Shown: positions 51,855 to 60,412 of the stretch, in pieces
How the letters are laid out: the number at the start of each line of letters is the position of its first letter
How positions within the stretch are numbered: position 1 is the stretch's first letter
Assembly (NCBI RefSeq): GCF_000179595.2
Contig: NZ_JH556659.1
Location: 857,905-921,904 of the forward strand
DNA length: 64,000 nt
From: Acetivibrio cellulolyticus CD2
GTDB lineage: Bacteria > Bacillota > Clostridia > Acetivibrionales > Acetivibrionaceae
Direction of reading: 5' to 3'
Made by a program: the position numbers and the translations under genes
Notes under the pieces: model-generated
Databases searched by the model: none
What the model was told of the DNA's origin: nothing
The model's input: the letters and a program-made list of their open reading frames with translations, nothing else

Positions 51855-53114
51855 ATGAAAAGTCGGTTAAAAAGATTTTTAAGTCCTTTGGGTATTGCTT
51901 ACATCATTGTTGTTTGTATAACATTATTTGCTGCAATATTTATCTATGTAATGTCGGGTGGAAATATTAAATCGAGTATTTCTATGACAATCATTTGCTG
52001 TACAATTGCGGTTGTAATAAATGTAGCAACAAATATGACTTTTAAAAGAGTAATTAAAAATGTGAATACAGATATTGAAAAGGCAAGTCAGGGTGATTTT
52101 GTACATATGATTGCTACAGAAAATACAGGTATTATTAAGACGATATCTGTTGCTGTTAATTCTATAATAACTGAAATGCGTGCACTTGTTGAAAAGTTTT
52201 TTTCTATGTCCTCGCTTATTATGGAATCTACAGGTAAAGTGAGTACAGCTTCAGAAATGGCATCAAAGGCCATGAGCGAAATAGCTGTAACGGTGGACGA
52301 AATAGCTAAAGGAGCATCTTCGCAAGCGAGCGAAGCTCAGCAGGGTGTTTTTTTAGTGGATAAATTATCAGAGCAGATTAGTTTAGTATATCAAAGCTAC
52401 AGCAGTGTTACTGAAGATACGAGGAAGATAAATGAGTTAAATAGCATTGGCCTTCAATCGGTTAAAGTGTTAAGGGATAAATCGAAAGAAAACTATGATA
52501 CTACTGAAAAGATATTTTCAGTAGTCGAAAAGTTGACAAATAGTGCAAAAGATATTGGAAGCTTTGTTGAATCTATTGAGAATATAGCCGAGCAGACAAA
52601 TCTCCTTGCTTTGAACGCGGCAATAGAAGCAGCTAGAGCTGGTGAGGCTGGAAGAGGATTTGCTGTTGTTGCTGATGAAGTCAGAAAACTTGCAGACCAA
52701 AGCAGACAATCAACCGAAGAGATTAATACATTAATGAATAGTATACAGGAAGAGTCTATGTTGGCAATTGAATCTATGGGAATTATGAAGAAAGTATCAG
52801 CTGATCAGAATACAGCTGTAAATAAAACAGACAGCGCATTTAGCGACATTGCTAATGCAATAGATTCAATAGTTCTTAAAATCAACGATGTTAATCAGGC
52901 AGTTGCAAAAATGCAAAATGATAAAACTGAGGTAATATCAGCGATTGAAAACATCTCTGCCGTATCTGAACAAACAGCAGCATTTAGTGAAGAGGTGGCA
53001 GCTACTTCAGAGCAGCAATTAAAATATATAGAAGATATGAGGGATGCTTCCGGAAGACTTGATAATTTGGTTAATGAACTTGCTGATAAATTAAGTAAGT
53101 ATAAGATAGGTTAG
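51855..53114 (+). CDS. Methyl-accepting chemotaxis protein without a sensor domain
   Basis: 419 aa. Two membrane helices (residues about 13-35 and 42-62) are separated by only a few residues (SGGNIKS), so there is no extracellular ligand-binding domain. A HAMP-like linker follows, then the MCP signalling hairpin whose tip reads [35 protein letters not shown]. It should couple to CheW/CheA; the stimulus must be membrane, cytoplasmic or supplied by another protein. CAGGAGG precedes the ATG. tRNA-Leu follows 90 bases downstream. A sensor-only membrane protein lies beyond the island at 58968. Confidence 0.93.
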   Translation: MKSRLKRFLSPLGIAYIIVVCITLFAAIFIYVMSGGNIKSSISMTIICCTIAVVINVATNMTFKRVIKNVNTDIEKASQGDFVHMIATENTGIIKTISVAVNSIITEMRALVEKFFSMSSLIMESTGKVSTASEMASKAMSEIAVTVDEIAKGASSQASEAQQGVFLVDKLSEQISLVYQSYSSVTEDTRKINELNSIGLQSVKVLRDKSKENYDTTEKIFSVVEKLTNSAKDIGSFVESIENIAEQTNLLALNAAIEAARAGEAGRGFAVVADEVRKLADQSRQSTEEINTLMNSIQEESMLAIESMGIMKKVSADQNTAVNKTDSAFSDIANAIDSIVLKINDVNQAVAKMQNDKTEVISAIENISAVSEQTAAFSEEVAATSEQQLKYIEDMRDASGRLDNLVNELADKLSKYKIG

Positions 53115-53203
53115 ATAAATTACTGATAAAAATACTAAATTTGACTGTTGACAAAAGGACTTTTCACAAGTATAATAGGTTTTGTCGTCAAATTGATATG
53201 CTT

Positions 53204-53287
53204 GCGGATGTGGCGGAATTGGCAGACGCGCTAGACTTAGGATCTAGTGTCGACGACGTGGGGGTTCAAGTCCCTTCATCCGCACCA
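53204..53287 (+). tRNA. tRNA-Leu (anticodon TAG)
   Basis: 84 nt including encoded CCA. Acceptor GCGGATG pairs with CATCCGC; D-arm, anticodon loop CTTAGGA with stem CTAGA/TCTAG, a long variable arm (GTGTCGACGACGT) typical of class II tRNA, and T-arm GGGGGTTCAAGTCCC are all seen. The UAG anticodon reads CUN leucine codons. Its 3' end is repeated at 58727-58742. Confidence 0.97.
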
Positions 53288-53288
53288 A
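53273..53288 (+). repeat. tRNA-Leu 3' end, left copy of island direct repeat
   Basis: CCTTCATCCGCACCAA, the 3' end of tRNA-Leu plus one base, recurs at 58727-58742. This is the expected attL of an element integrated at the tRNA. Confidence 0.7.
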
Positions 53289-53290
53289 AG

Positions 53291-53330
53291 GGTTTGAGGG
53301 ATTTTTAAATCTTTCAAACCTTTTAATTTT
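53291..53330 (+). terminator. Terminator after tRNA-Leu
   Basis: GGTTTGA (53291-53297) pairs with TCAAACC (about 53314-53320), followed by TTTTAATTTT. Confidence 0.7.
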
Positions 53331-53875
53331 CCTCATTTTCTAACGTCTAAAAAATCTTCTGGCGGATTCATTCCATTAAGCGTTTTAGCCATGTTTACTT
53401 TTGTTCTTTATTGATATGGGATGATTAAGAATAGAAAAAGCGATCATTTCATTGCATTGTGGTCGCTTTTTGTGTCTCTTAAGGTTTATACAAGGTATGG
53501 TTGCAACTCTTGCTCTGCAAATGAATCTAACTGGTGATCCACGTTCGTACGGTGATACGGGCTTTAAAGCCCAACCAACTCAATCGAGGTATATATGAAA
53601 GCTTGAAGACGGGACACTTTATGCGACGGGATCATAAGTCCCAACAATCCATACGTCCTTTACCTCAGGTCTTTAATAACAATAGTATATAACATATAAA
53701 ATTACATACCCAGATTGAACTGGTTATATTACGAGTATACGAACAACAGATTGACACAAGGGCTCATAGACATAATGTATAATAAGAATTAAAAACCGAT
53801 TTGAGCTTATAGTATATTATCACAGATAAAAAAGCATGAATGAAAATAGTGGTATTTTAATAAACGATTTTTACC
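53331..53875. other. Gene-poor island DNA with one terminator and coding scraps
   Basis: AAAAAGCGA (53435-53443) pairs with TCGCTTTTT (53463-53471), a likely terminator of a lost gene. Around 53494-53590 a short frame reads MVATLALQMNLTGDPRSYGD, then stops; I do not recognise it. Base composition here is less AT-rich than in the flanks by eye. Nothing else is seen. Confidence 0.4.
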
Positions 53876-53922
53876 AAAACAAAAAAGCTATAGAATCACA
53901 CCTTCCTTTGACTCTATAGCTT
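53876..53922 (-). terminator. Terminator of the LamG/CuAO-like gene
   Basis: On the minus strand AAGCTATAGA pairs with TCTATAGCTT (53885-53894 and 53913-53922), followed by TTTTGTTTTGG. Confidence 0.8.
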
Positions 53923-53954
53923 CATCTAAATTTATTTGACAAATGGATGATTTT

Positions 53955-55076
53955 TTACGGAGTATAACGAATAGTTATCTTCTTTTCGGTATCATTCCAC
54001 TCAATAGTTGCTCCAAGATTTTCGGTAACAAATCTTAGAGGCAGCATAGTTCTTTCTTTTATAATCGCAGGAGCAACGTCAAGGGCTTTTTTCTCAGTCC
54101 CAACAATGCTTTCCGTTTTATCAATCCATAATTTTATTGTTTTACCCTTTAAAATAATGTCAACTCTTCTTTCATTTCCATCCCATGCAATATTTCCGCC
54201 CATCGCTTCGATAATTGACCTGATAGGAACCAACGTTCTGTTATTTACGATTACAGGTGACGTATTTCTTCCAGGGTCAACTTCTTTTTCTACATTATTT
54301 ACAGTCATTTTGGATTTGTTGATTTGAAGCTCAATTACGCCTGATGCACTTTTCATAACATCTTCGTACATTGTTTTAACATCAGTGGCATTAAGTGCAT
54401 AGTTGTACAATTTGAGATCATCTATCATACCGTAAAATTCTCTATTTGTAGAACCATCATAATTTCCAATAAATAATGAACCCTCAGTTTTTTTCAATAT
54501 TTTATCTTCATCACTTACAGCTTTTGATTTTATAAATTTATCATCCTGATAAATTGAAACATTGCCATTATCAAAAGTTAATGTAAGCATACACCACTTT
54601 TCTCCTATAAGCGGCATTTCTTTTCCGGAAGAAACACGGGTAGTATTATAATCGTTACCATCAAACTCTCCCATTCCCTGTTTACTATGATAAAGGGCAA
54701 CATAATATGGGGAATATTTATTTCCCTTTTTTAAAATAAGAGTTCTTATTCCGCTCCAATTGTCTTTATCTACATTCGGACTCATTTTTACCCACATTGA
54801 AGCTGTAAAAGATGAGCTGAAATCAAGCAAATCATTATCCTTAACTTCTATGTATCCATTTCCGAATTGTGCACTTTTTCCTAAAATACCTTCTGAAAAA
54901 GGAACATCACCTTTAATTTCTCCATCAAGAGAATTGCCGGAAGAATCCTTAAAATCGTCATCAAATTTGTAATGTGCGATTAACTTGTTACTGTCTGCTG
55001 AAAAACATTGAAAACTAAATGCAGAAATTGTGATTAAAAAAACAAGTACAAAACTAAGTACATTTCTTGATTTCAT
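53955..55076 (-). CDS. Exported LamG-like plus copper-amine-oxidase-N domain protein
   Basis: 373 aa. A Sec signal peptide (MKSRNVLSFVLVFLITISAF, cleavage after CFSA) leads to a LamG/concanavalin-like domain (LIAHYKFDDDFKDSSGNSLDG to FYGMIDDLKLYNYAL, residues about 30-235). The C-terminus is a copper-amine-oxidase N-terminal-like domain (PVIVNNRTLVPIRSIIEAMGG, then AIIKERTMLPLRFVTENLG), common at the surface of clostridia. It probably binds carbohydrate or cell wall outside the cell; no catalytic site is visible. AGGAGG precedes the ATG. It is downstream of an AraC-type gene on the same strand. Confidence 0.87.
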   Translation of the reverse strand: MKSRNVLSFVLVFLITISAFSFQCFSADSNKLIAHYKFDDDFKDSSGNSLDGEIKGDVPFSEGILGKSAQFGNGYIEVKDNDLLDFSSSFTASMWVKMSPNVDKDNWSGIRTLILKKGNKYSPYYVALYHSKQGMGEFDGNDYNTTRVSSGKEMPLIGEKWCMLTLTFDNGNVSIYQDDKFIKSKAVSDEDKILKKTEGSLFIGNYDGSTNREFYGMIDDLKLYNYALNATDVKTMYEDVMKSASGVIELQINKSKMTVNNVEKEVDPGRNTSPVIVNNRTLVPIRSIIEAMGGNIAWDGNERRVDIILKGKTIKLWIDKTESIVGTEKKALDVAPAIIKERTMLPLRFVTENLGATIEWNDTEKKITIRYTP

Positions 55077-55223
55077 ACTTATACCTCCTAAGAAAAAATA
55101 TATTATTTTAAAATTTATTATACATATTAAAATAATATTATAATATCAAATATTTGCTCTACTTTAATAAATTATTGCCTTGAATTATAAAATACTCCCT
55201 AGATATTGGGATAGCTTTAGCTG

Positions 55224-56084
55224 CTAGAGTGATATGGATTTAATAAATGCTGATGGGGTAATACCTGTCTTTCTTTTAAAAACTGAAGTAAAGTGACTAT
55301 GATTTGAAAAACCCAGCATATAGCTAACTTCAGTAATGGAATATTTCTTTGATTTGAAAAGATCAACAGCCTTATTGATTTTTAGATCCATATAGTATTC
55401 ATAAGGGGTTTTGCCGGTAGAATCTTTAAATAAGCGTGAAAAGTAATAAGGACTTAAGTTTGAAACTTTGCACAAAGTTTCAAGAGAAAAATCTGTAGCA
55501 GTATTTTCCCACAAAAAATCTATAGCCCTATTAATATCAATTCTTGATGAATAATGCCTTTTTTGATTCTGATTGGGTAAATTGTTTTTTAATTCCCTTA
55601 AAACATTAATTGATATCTGAATTGCAATGCTATCAAGCACAAACTGATAGCCAGACTGTCTGGTTTTGCATTCATCTATAAAAAGATTGATATAGTGTAT
55701 CAGAATACTACTGAGGTAATTATTCACGTTATCAAAGGATACCTTGCTTCTGTTAAAGGCATCTTTTGATAATTCCTGGAGTTTTTTCTTTTCTATAAAC
55801 ATCGCCAAGTAATCAATTTCTTCTAGATTGTGTTGTTGGGATACCTCTAACACTTGATCGGGGTTTGTAGAAAAGATATGAGCTTTATATAAAATTTTTT
55901 CTTTTTGATCAACAGATATAGGTGGAACATCTTTTTTGGGCAAAACAAAATGAAAACAATCAAATGAAGTTTCTCCGTAAGCAAAGCATTCGGGCTTAAA
56001 TAACGCTAAGTCTGCAGAACAATACGAGTCGTGTTTAATATGGGAGTCATCTTTTATTTTGTTAACAACTCTATTCTCAAACAT
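55224..56084 (-). CDS. AraC-family transcriptional regulator
   Basis: 286 aa from ATG 56084, with GAGGTG before it on the minus strand; a longer frame reaching 56309 has no ribosome site and overlaps transposase debris. The first 180 residues are an unfamiliar sensing region (SADLALFKPECFAYGETSFDCFHF). The C-terminal AraC double helix-turn-helix is clear: DFSLETLCKVSNLSPYYFSRLFKD and SITEVSYMLGFSNHSHFTSVFKR, ending GITPSAF. It stands before the LamG-type gene and probably regulates it or itself. It lies in the tRNA-Leu island. Confidence 0.88.
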   Translation of the reverse strand: MFENRVVNKIKDDSHIKHDSYCSADLALFKPECFAYGETSFDCFHFVLPKKDVPPISVDQKEKILYKAHIFSTNPDQVLEVSQQHNLEEIDYLAMFIEKKKLQELSKDAFNRSKVSFDNVNNYLSSILIHYINLFIDECKTRQSGYQFVLDSIAIQISINVLRELKNNLPNQNQKRHYSSRIDINRAIDFLWENTATDFSLETLCKVSNLSPYYFSRLFKDSTGKTPYEYYMDLKINKAVDLFKSKKYSITEVSYMLGFSNHSHFTSVFKRKTGITPSAFIKSISL

Positions 56085-56193
56085 ATATTTACACCTCAAT
56101 AAGTAAATGTTTACATTTTGATATGTATATATTATAGCATATAAAATAACAAGTGCTTTATATAATATATATTGGGATACTATCTCCACTACT

Positions 56194-56723
56194 TGCAAAT
56201 ATGTGACAAAGGCAACGGGACATATGAAGGAATATGCAATCAGGATATGGGACTGCCTAAAAGAAGCAGATTTAGAAGAAATGGGGCTTGTTTTCAACGA
56301 ACTGCACATGTCAACAGAAAGTGAATCAAAGAGAATTGAAATAAAAGAAAGCTGGGATTATTTCAAAAATAATTGGGATGGTATCAGGGTACAGGAAGAA
56401 GAATATGACGCATCGTTGGATGCAGTGCAGAAGGACATAACAGTCATATACTTACAGCTAGAATGAGTAGCCGACCGATGGGATGGAGTAAGGATGGGGC
56501 CGACAAAATGGCCAGGTTAAGAGCAGTTAAGGCAAACAATGGCAAAGTAATTGATTTTGTTAGAGCACAGAAAAAAGAGGAAAAGCTCTATTTAGTAACG
56601 AAAAAGATTATGAAGGAAACATCACAGGGCTTAAAATCAAGGATTAATGAAAAAGTTTGTAATCTTGAGGTCTTTAAAATAGGAAAATTAACAGGGCTTT
56701 ATAAGGCTCTAAAGGCCATTTAG
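56194..56723 (+). pseudogene. ISLre2-family (UPF0236) transposase C-terminal remnant, frameshifted
   Basis: The first frame reads KYVTKATGHMKEYAIRIWDC and RIEIKESWDYFKNNWDGI, ending near 56466. The second frame, from 56463, continues MSSRPMGWSKDGADKMARLRAVKANNGKV and AQKKEEK. Together they follow the C-terminal part of UPF0236/ISLre2 transposases. The N-terminal and catalytic regions are missing and the frame is broken near 56460, so the element is dead. No terminal repeats were identified. Confidence 0.8.
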
Positions 56724-56861
56724 AAGAAAGACAGCTAAGGTGTGGTCTCTGAACAATTTTCCTACAGTAAATTGACACGATCCTTAGATATGAGCGGGGC
56801 TATCGAGAGTATGTTTTTGTGGTATAATATTAGTAGATCTATTTTAGAGAAGGTGATTTAT

Positions 56862-57110
56862 ATGAAGTGGAGTGAAGTAAGAAGTATATATCCCAATCAA
56901 TTTGTAAAGTTTGAAGTGTTGGAATCTCATATAAAAGAGAATAAAGAATTTGTTGATGAGATGGCTGTTATAGGTCCTGTTGCAGATGATGAAGCAACAA
57001 AGGAACTTTTGCATGCAAAAGACAAGATATTAGTTTATCACACATCTAGAGATAATGTTGTTCTAAAGATCAGGTCAAGAATTGGGTTGAGGAGAGTATA
57101 CAAAGAATGA
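56862..57110 (+). CDS. Small conserved cytosolic protein (MKWSEVR family)
   Basis: 82 aa from ATG 56862, with GAAGGTGAT before it; the longer frame to 56742 is not supported. MKWSEVRSIYPNQFVKFEVLESH and YIDEM-like FVDEMAVIGPV are the wording of a small protein I recall from many clostridia, often in two-gene cassettes with a second small protein. The partner is missing here: the sequence after 57110 has no matching gene. The function is unknown. It lies in the decayed tRNA-Leu island. Confidence 0.7.
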   Translation: MKWSEVRSIYPNQFVKFEVLESHIKENKEFVDEMAVIGPVADDEATKELLHAKDKILVYHTSRDNVVLKIRSRIGLRRVYKE

Positions 57111-57334
57111 ATTCAATGCATACAAAGGTAGTAATGAATAACGGGTCGCTCACCAAACCTTTTCTGGTTTCAGAATAGGTAATTACATATACCAAAGAAT
57201 TCCGAGAAAAATTTGCAATAGTTAAATTCATGTTACTTTCAACAACTTCCATATATTCGTTTATTACTTGCTATTTATCTTATAGGAACTTTTTTAACAA
57301 TAGAAAGCAGCTTGTACATATTAAAAATTAGCTC

Positions 57335-57385
57335 AAAGTCCATGTGCTTGAGTCCGAATTTTGTTACATGGACTTTATTTTTTCT
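57335..57385. terminator. Strong bidirectional hairpin terminator
   Basis: AAAGTCCATGT (57335-57345) pairs with ACATGGACTTT (57366-57376), followed by ATTTTTTCTT. It ends 4 bases from the end of the phosphatase remnant on the minus strand and serves either side. Confidence 0.8.
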
Positions 57386-57388
57386 TCA

Positions 57389-57820
57389 TCAATATCTTGG
57401 CAAACCCGCTAAATCCGCCAAGGACAATTTACTAACGATTTCATACCCGTTTCCCTGTCCCAATGGCCTAATAATGACTGTCCCCATGTCTGGAACTTGG
57501 CCCAAGCCAACCCTTTCTGGAAAACTATGAGCAATGATAACCCTGTTACTGCTTAATGGCGGTTTAACTTCTAGCTTTAATTTAAGATGGTCTAATACTC
57601 TACTTTGTTCAGCACTAGAGAGATTTCTGCTTAACCTATAAACCTCAAACCAGAATGGGTCTATTTGGATACCCATACTTCCGAAAGCTAATTGTGCTGT
57701 TTGAATAGCTCTACAAAAAGGGCTAGTTTGGATGGGATAACTAATAGGAATTTGCAGATTACGGAGTGTTTGCCCGTAATAAACTGCTTGCATTCTTCCC
57801 ATTTCAGAAAGATTTCTACC
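57389..57820 (-). pseudogene. Histidine phosphatase C-terminal remnant
   Basis: On the minus strand the frame reads RNLSEMGRMQAVYYGQTLRN, then SPFCRAIQTAQLAFG and VIIAHSFPERVG. These are the middle and C-terminal motifs of the histidine phosphatase (phosphoglycerate-mutase-like) superfamily. The N-terminal RHG catalytic motif is missing, and an in-frame stop lies just before GRNLSE, so it is truncated. A GTTGAA-rich AT stretch follows upstream. It is debris in the tRNA-Leu island. Confidence 0.75.
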
Positions 57821-57960
57821 CTAAAAGATTAAAATATGATACAATTGTTGTTAAGTAAGAGGATTCTATTTTAATTTAGCATGCAAGGTTGAAAATAAGA
57901 AAAGTTAAACTATAGTTACATATACGAAAATTTTATTGTAATTGTAAGTTGTATAAAATC

Positions 57961-57995
57961 GGGCGCAGACCGACGCGCCCTGCGTCGTGTTTTTA
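57961..57995 (+). terminator. GC-rich alternative hairpin with T-run
   Basis: GGGCGC (57961-57966) can pair with GCGCCC (57975-57980); alternatively GACGC (57972-57976) pairs with GCGTC (57982-57986) followed by GTGTTTTT. Only the second form looks like a terminator. It is markedly GC-rich compared with its surroundings. Confidence 0.5.
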
Positions 57996-58065
57996 GGGAT
58001 GGCTTTGAGGATATTATAAAAATCTAAAGGGACAATAATAAGCAATAAACTGATAATGAGAGAAT

Positions 58066-58530
58066 ATGGGTGAAAGCATGGAATTAAATTATATTGATAT
58101 AAAAAAGGAATTTGTTAATTGCTTAGAAAAACACGAACTTATAGTATTATCGACTTGTTTAAAAGACAAGGTAAAATCACGTATGATGTGTTTTGTTAAT
58201 GATGAGCTTGTAATATATTTATTAACAGGTAAACGCTCAAATAAATGCAAACAAATTGAAGGAAATGATAATGTATCTTTATGTATTGATAATATTCAGA
58301 TAGAGGGTAAAGCAAAGATAATTGGAAGTCCTATGGATGAAAATAATACAGAAATAAGTAAAATCTTTAAAAGTAGACATTCAGCGTATTACAAACGTTT
58401 TGCACATTTTAAAGTGGCAACTTTTATTGAAATAAGGTGTGAGTATTTAAAACAATGGAAATTCGAAAATGGCAGAGATTATTATTACTGTCTTAATGTT
58501 GTTAAAGAAAAAGCGGAAAAGCATACTTGA
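58066..58530 (+). CDS. Pyridoxamine 5'-phosphate oxidase-family protein
   Basis: 154 aa split-barrel flavin-binding fold: ELIVLSTCLKDKVKSRMMCFVNDELVIYLLTG near residues 24-55 and CKQIEGNDNVSLCIDNIQIEGKAKI next. The start is ATG 58066 (GAGAG upstream); ATG 58078 is an alternative. Such small proteins bind FMN or F420 and may be oxidoreductases or heme-related. No partner is visible. It is the last complete gene of the tRNA-Leu island. Confidence 0.8.
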   Translation: MGESMELNYIDIKKEFVNCLEKHELIVLSTCLKDKVKSRMMCFVNDELVIYLLTGKRSNKCKQIEGNDNVSLCIDNIQIEGKAKIIGSPMDENNTEISKIFKSRHSAYYKRFAHFKVATFIEIRCEYLKQWKFENGRDYYYCLNVVKEKAEKHT

Positions 58531-58726
58531 GGGCTGCAAATGGATCAAACAGATTGCTATTTTGGAATTAAAATTAACAATAGTGGTACAGTGTGACAAA
58601 GTATAGTTTTGTCTCCGGTCATCCATGGCCTGGGTAGGGCAGAGAAGTTTTAACCGAGGAAGAATCGAGAAAAAATATACTTCCGTACCCGAGCATAAAG
58701 AAAGTATTTACAAGGCGGGTCAAGTT
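58531..58726. other. Island end, no recognisable gene
   Basis: Less AT-rich scraps (for example CCATGGCCTGGGTAGGGC near 58633-58650) without a frame I can name lead up to the repeated tRNA-Leu end. Confidence 0.4.
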
Positions 58727-58742
58727 CCTTCATCCGCACCAA
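58727..58742 (+). repeat. tRNA-Leu 3' end, right copy (attR-like)
   Basis: CCTTCATCCGCACCAA repeats the 3' end of tRNA-Leu exactly, preceded by GGGTCAAGTT, a degraded version of the T-loop. No 5' tRNA part exists here. It marks the far boundary of a 5.4-kb insertion in tRNA-Leu. Confidence 0.7.
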
Positions 58743-58750
58743 GTTGAAGA

Positions 58751-58794
58751 GAAAGATTACAAGATTTTATGATTTTGTAATCTTTCTTTTTTTA
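58751..58794 (+). terminator. Terminator beyond the island (probably the original tRNA-Leu terminator)
   Basis: GAAAGATTACAA (58751-58762) pairs with TTGTAATCTTTC (58775-58786), followed by TTTTTTTATT. Confidence 0.8.
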
Positions 58795-58967
58795 TTCACT
58801 TGATTGAAATAAAATAACAAAAAGTACACAAAATTGGAAAAAAGCATTGCGAATTTTTGTTGCATAGTGTAGTATTATGTAGTATTTGTGCAATAATGTT
58901 AGTTTTTCCATGTTATAGGGTTAAATTTATTTTTACATATAAAAACAACGTTAAGGGAGATGTAGAC

Positions 58968-60335
58968 ATGAAAAAAAAAGTTATGTTAAAGGAGAAACTG
59001 CTGAGGGTATCTATTGTTCTTATCGCACTTTTTACAGCCACAATCTTTTTTGTTACGGACAACAAGGTTAATAATTTAGTGGAAAAGACCATATCAGCAA
59101 AAGTGGAAAGCATTTCAAACCTAGGGTTGAATATCATTAAAAGTAGATATGATGGTGATTGGAATGTGAAGGATGGCAAGCTTTTTATAGGAGAAAACCT
59201 GGTAAACAATAATTTTGAAGTTGTAGATGAAATTAAAGAAAAAACTGGTTCACTAGCAACAATATATCTTGGTAATGAAAGAGTGGCGACAAATGAACTG
59301 GATAAGGATGGGGAAAGAACAGTCGGAACAATGGTATCAAATGAGGTAGCTGAAATCGTTTTAAAAAAAGGTGTTCCCTATGAAAGGGCTGAAACTGTTC
59401 TTGGTGAAAAATATTCCGTTAAATATGTACCTATAAAAGACAATGCGGGTAAAGTGATTGGAATGTGGAGTGTGGGTATACCAAAAAGCTCTATTAGCAT
59501 TCAGGGCAGCAATATATTAGCAATGAGAGCTTCAATTGTTGTTATTTCTGTAATATCTGGTATACTGGGCTGTGGAATATTGATACTCTATTCAAAAAGA
59601 TTTCTCAAGGGTGTAGACACACATAAGGTTGCATTCCTTGGAGCTGAGTCAAAAAGCAATAAAACACGGCGCAAGGTTTTATCGCTGTCATTATTCCTTA
59701 TAGGTACATTTCTTGTGATTTGGGTGACTATACAGGGTTTCACAATTGGCAATGTTGTTAATAATCTTGAATATAATAATATAAAAGACAGGTTGAATAC
59801 CAGTTTGGAATTGGGATATACGCTGATTAATGAGCAATATAAGGGCGATTGGTCAATTAAATATAATAAGCTATATAAAGGCACAAATTCTTTTAATGAT
59901 AACTACATAGTAGTAGATAGAATCGGTTCAAATACAGAATATCTTTCAACTATTTTTATGGGAGATACAGTGATTTCTACAAATATTCTAAAGTCTGATG
60001 GAACGAGACCTATAGGAACAAAAGCATCTAATAAAGTTATAGAGACTGTTTTAAAACAGGGTAAGGAATATACAGGAGAAACTACTGTTGCAGGCAAAAG
60101 ATGCATTGCAAGATATATACCGCTCAAGGATAGAAGCGGTAAAACAATTGGTATGTGGGTTTTGGGCGTTGAGAAAAAATTGGCCATTAATCGTATAGCA
60201 GGTTTGAGAAAAGCCATAACGCAAATTAGTTTATTAGCCATTATTATAGCATTTGCAACGTTTTTATTCTTGTCTATAAAGATGGTATCAGATATTAAGA
60301 ACTTTAATGTCAGCCTGCATACAAGTATAAATTAA
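58968..60335 (+). CDS. Membrane protein with two tandem cache-type domains and no output domain
   Basis: 455 aa from ATG 58968 (GGGAGATG upstream). The unit [membrane helix - single cache domain - membrane helix] occurs twice: DGDWNVKDGKLFIGENLV...ATIYLGNERVATN (residues about 62-155) and KGDWSIKYNKLYKGTNSF...STIFMGDTVISTN (about 285-380), each ending GKxIGMWxxG before a helix. These are the sensor halves of chemoreceptors. No HAMP, MCP, kinase or GGDEF domain follows; the protein stops 20-odd residues after the last helix. Internal duplication is evident. It could be a partner for the sensor-less MCP at 51855; speculative. Confidence 0.87.
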   Translation: MKKKVMLKEKLLRVSIVLIALFTATIFFVTDNKVNNLVEKTISAKVESISNLGLNIIKSRYDGDWNVKDGKLFIGENLVNNNFEVVDEIKEKTGSLATIYLGNERVATNELDKDGERTVGTMVSNEVAEIVLKKGVPYERAETVLGEKYSVKYVPIKDNAGKVIGMWSVGIPKSSISIQGSNILAMRASIVVISVISGILGCGILILYSKRFLKGVDTHKVAFLGAESKSNKTRRKVLSLSLFLIGTFLVIWVTIQGFTIGNVVNNLEYNNIKDRLNTSLELGYTLINEQYKGDWSIKYNKLYKGTNSFNDNYIVVDRIGSNTEYLSTIFMGDTVISTNILKSDGTRPIGTKASNKVIETVLKQGKEYTGETTVAGKRCIARYIPLKDRSGKTIGMWVLGVEKKLAINRIAGLRKAITQISLLAIIIAFATFLFLSIKMVSDIKNFNVSLHTSIN

Positions 60336-60349
60336 AATTTATTACAACT

Positions 60350-60392
60350 AATACAGCAGGGGAAGGCATTTCTATCTCTGCTGTATTTTTTT
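60350..60392. terminator. Bidirectional terminator between the cache protein and cca
   Basis: AATACAGCAG (60350-60359) pairs with CTGCTGTATT (60378-60387), followed by TTTTTTAC. It also lies just past the end of the CCA-enzyme gene on the minus strand. Confidence 0.85.
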
Positions 60393-60412
60393 ACATTACA
60401 CTTATTCAATTT

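Noticed and set aside
57146-57175. tRNA 3' end (GCTCACCA) near the small island gene
   Set aside because: Only eight or so bases match, without a T-arm; the following AAACC/GGTTT hairpin is too short to support a tRNA relic.
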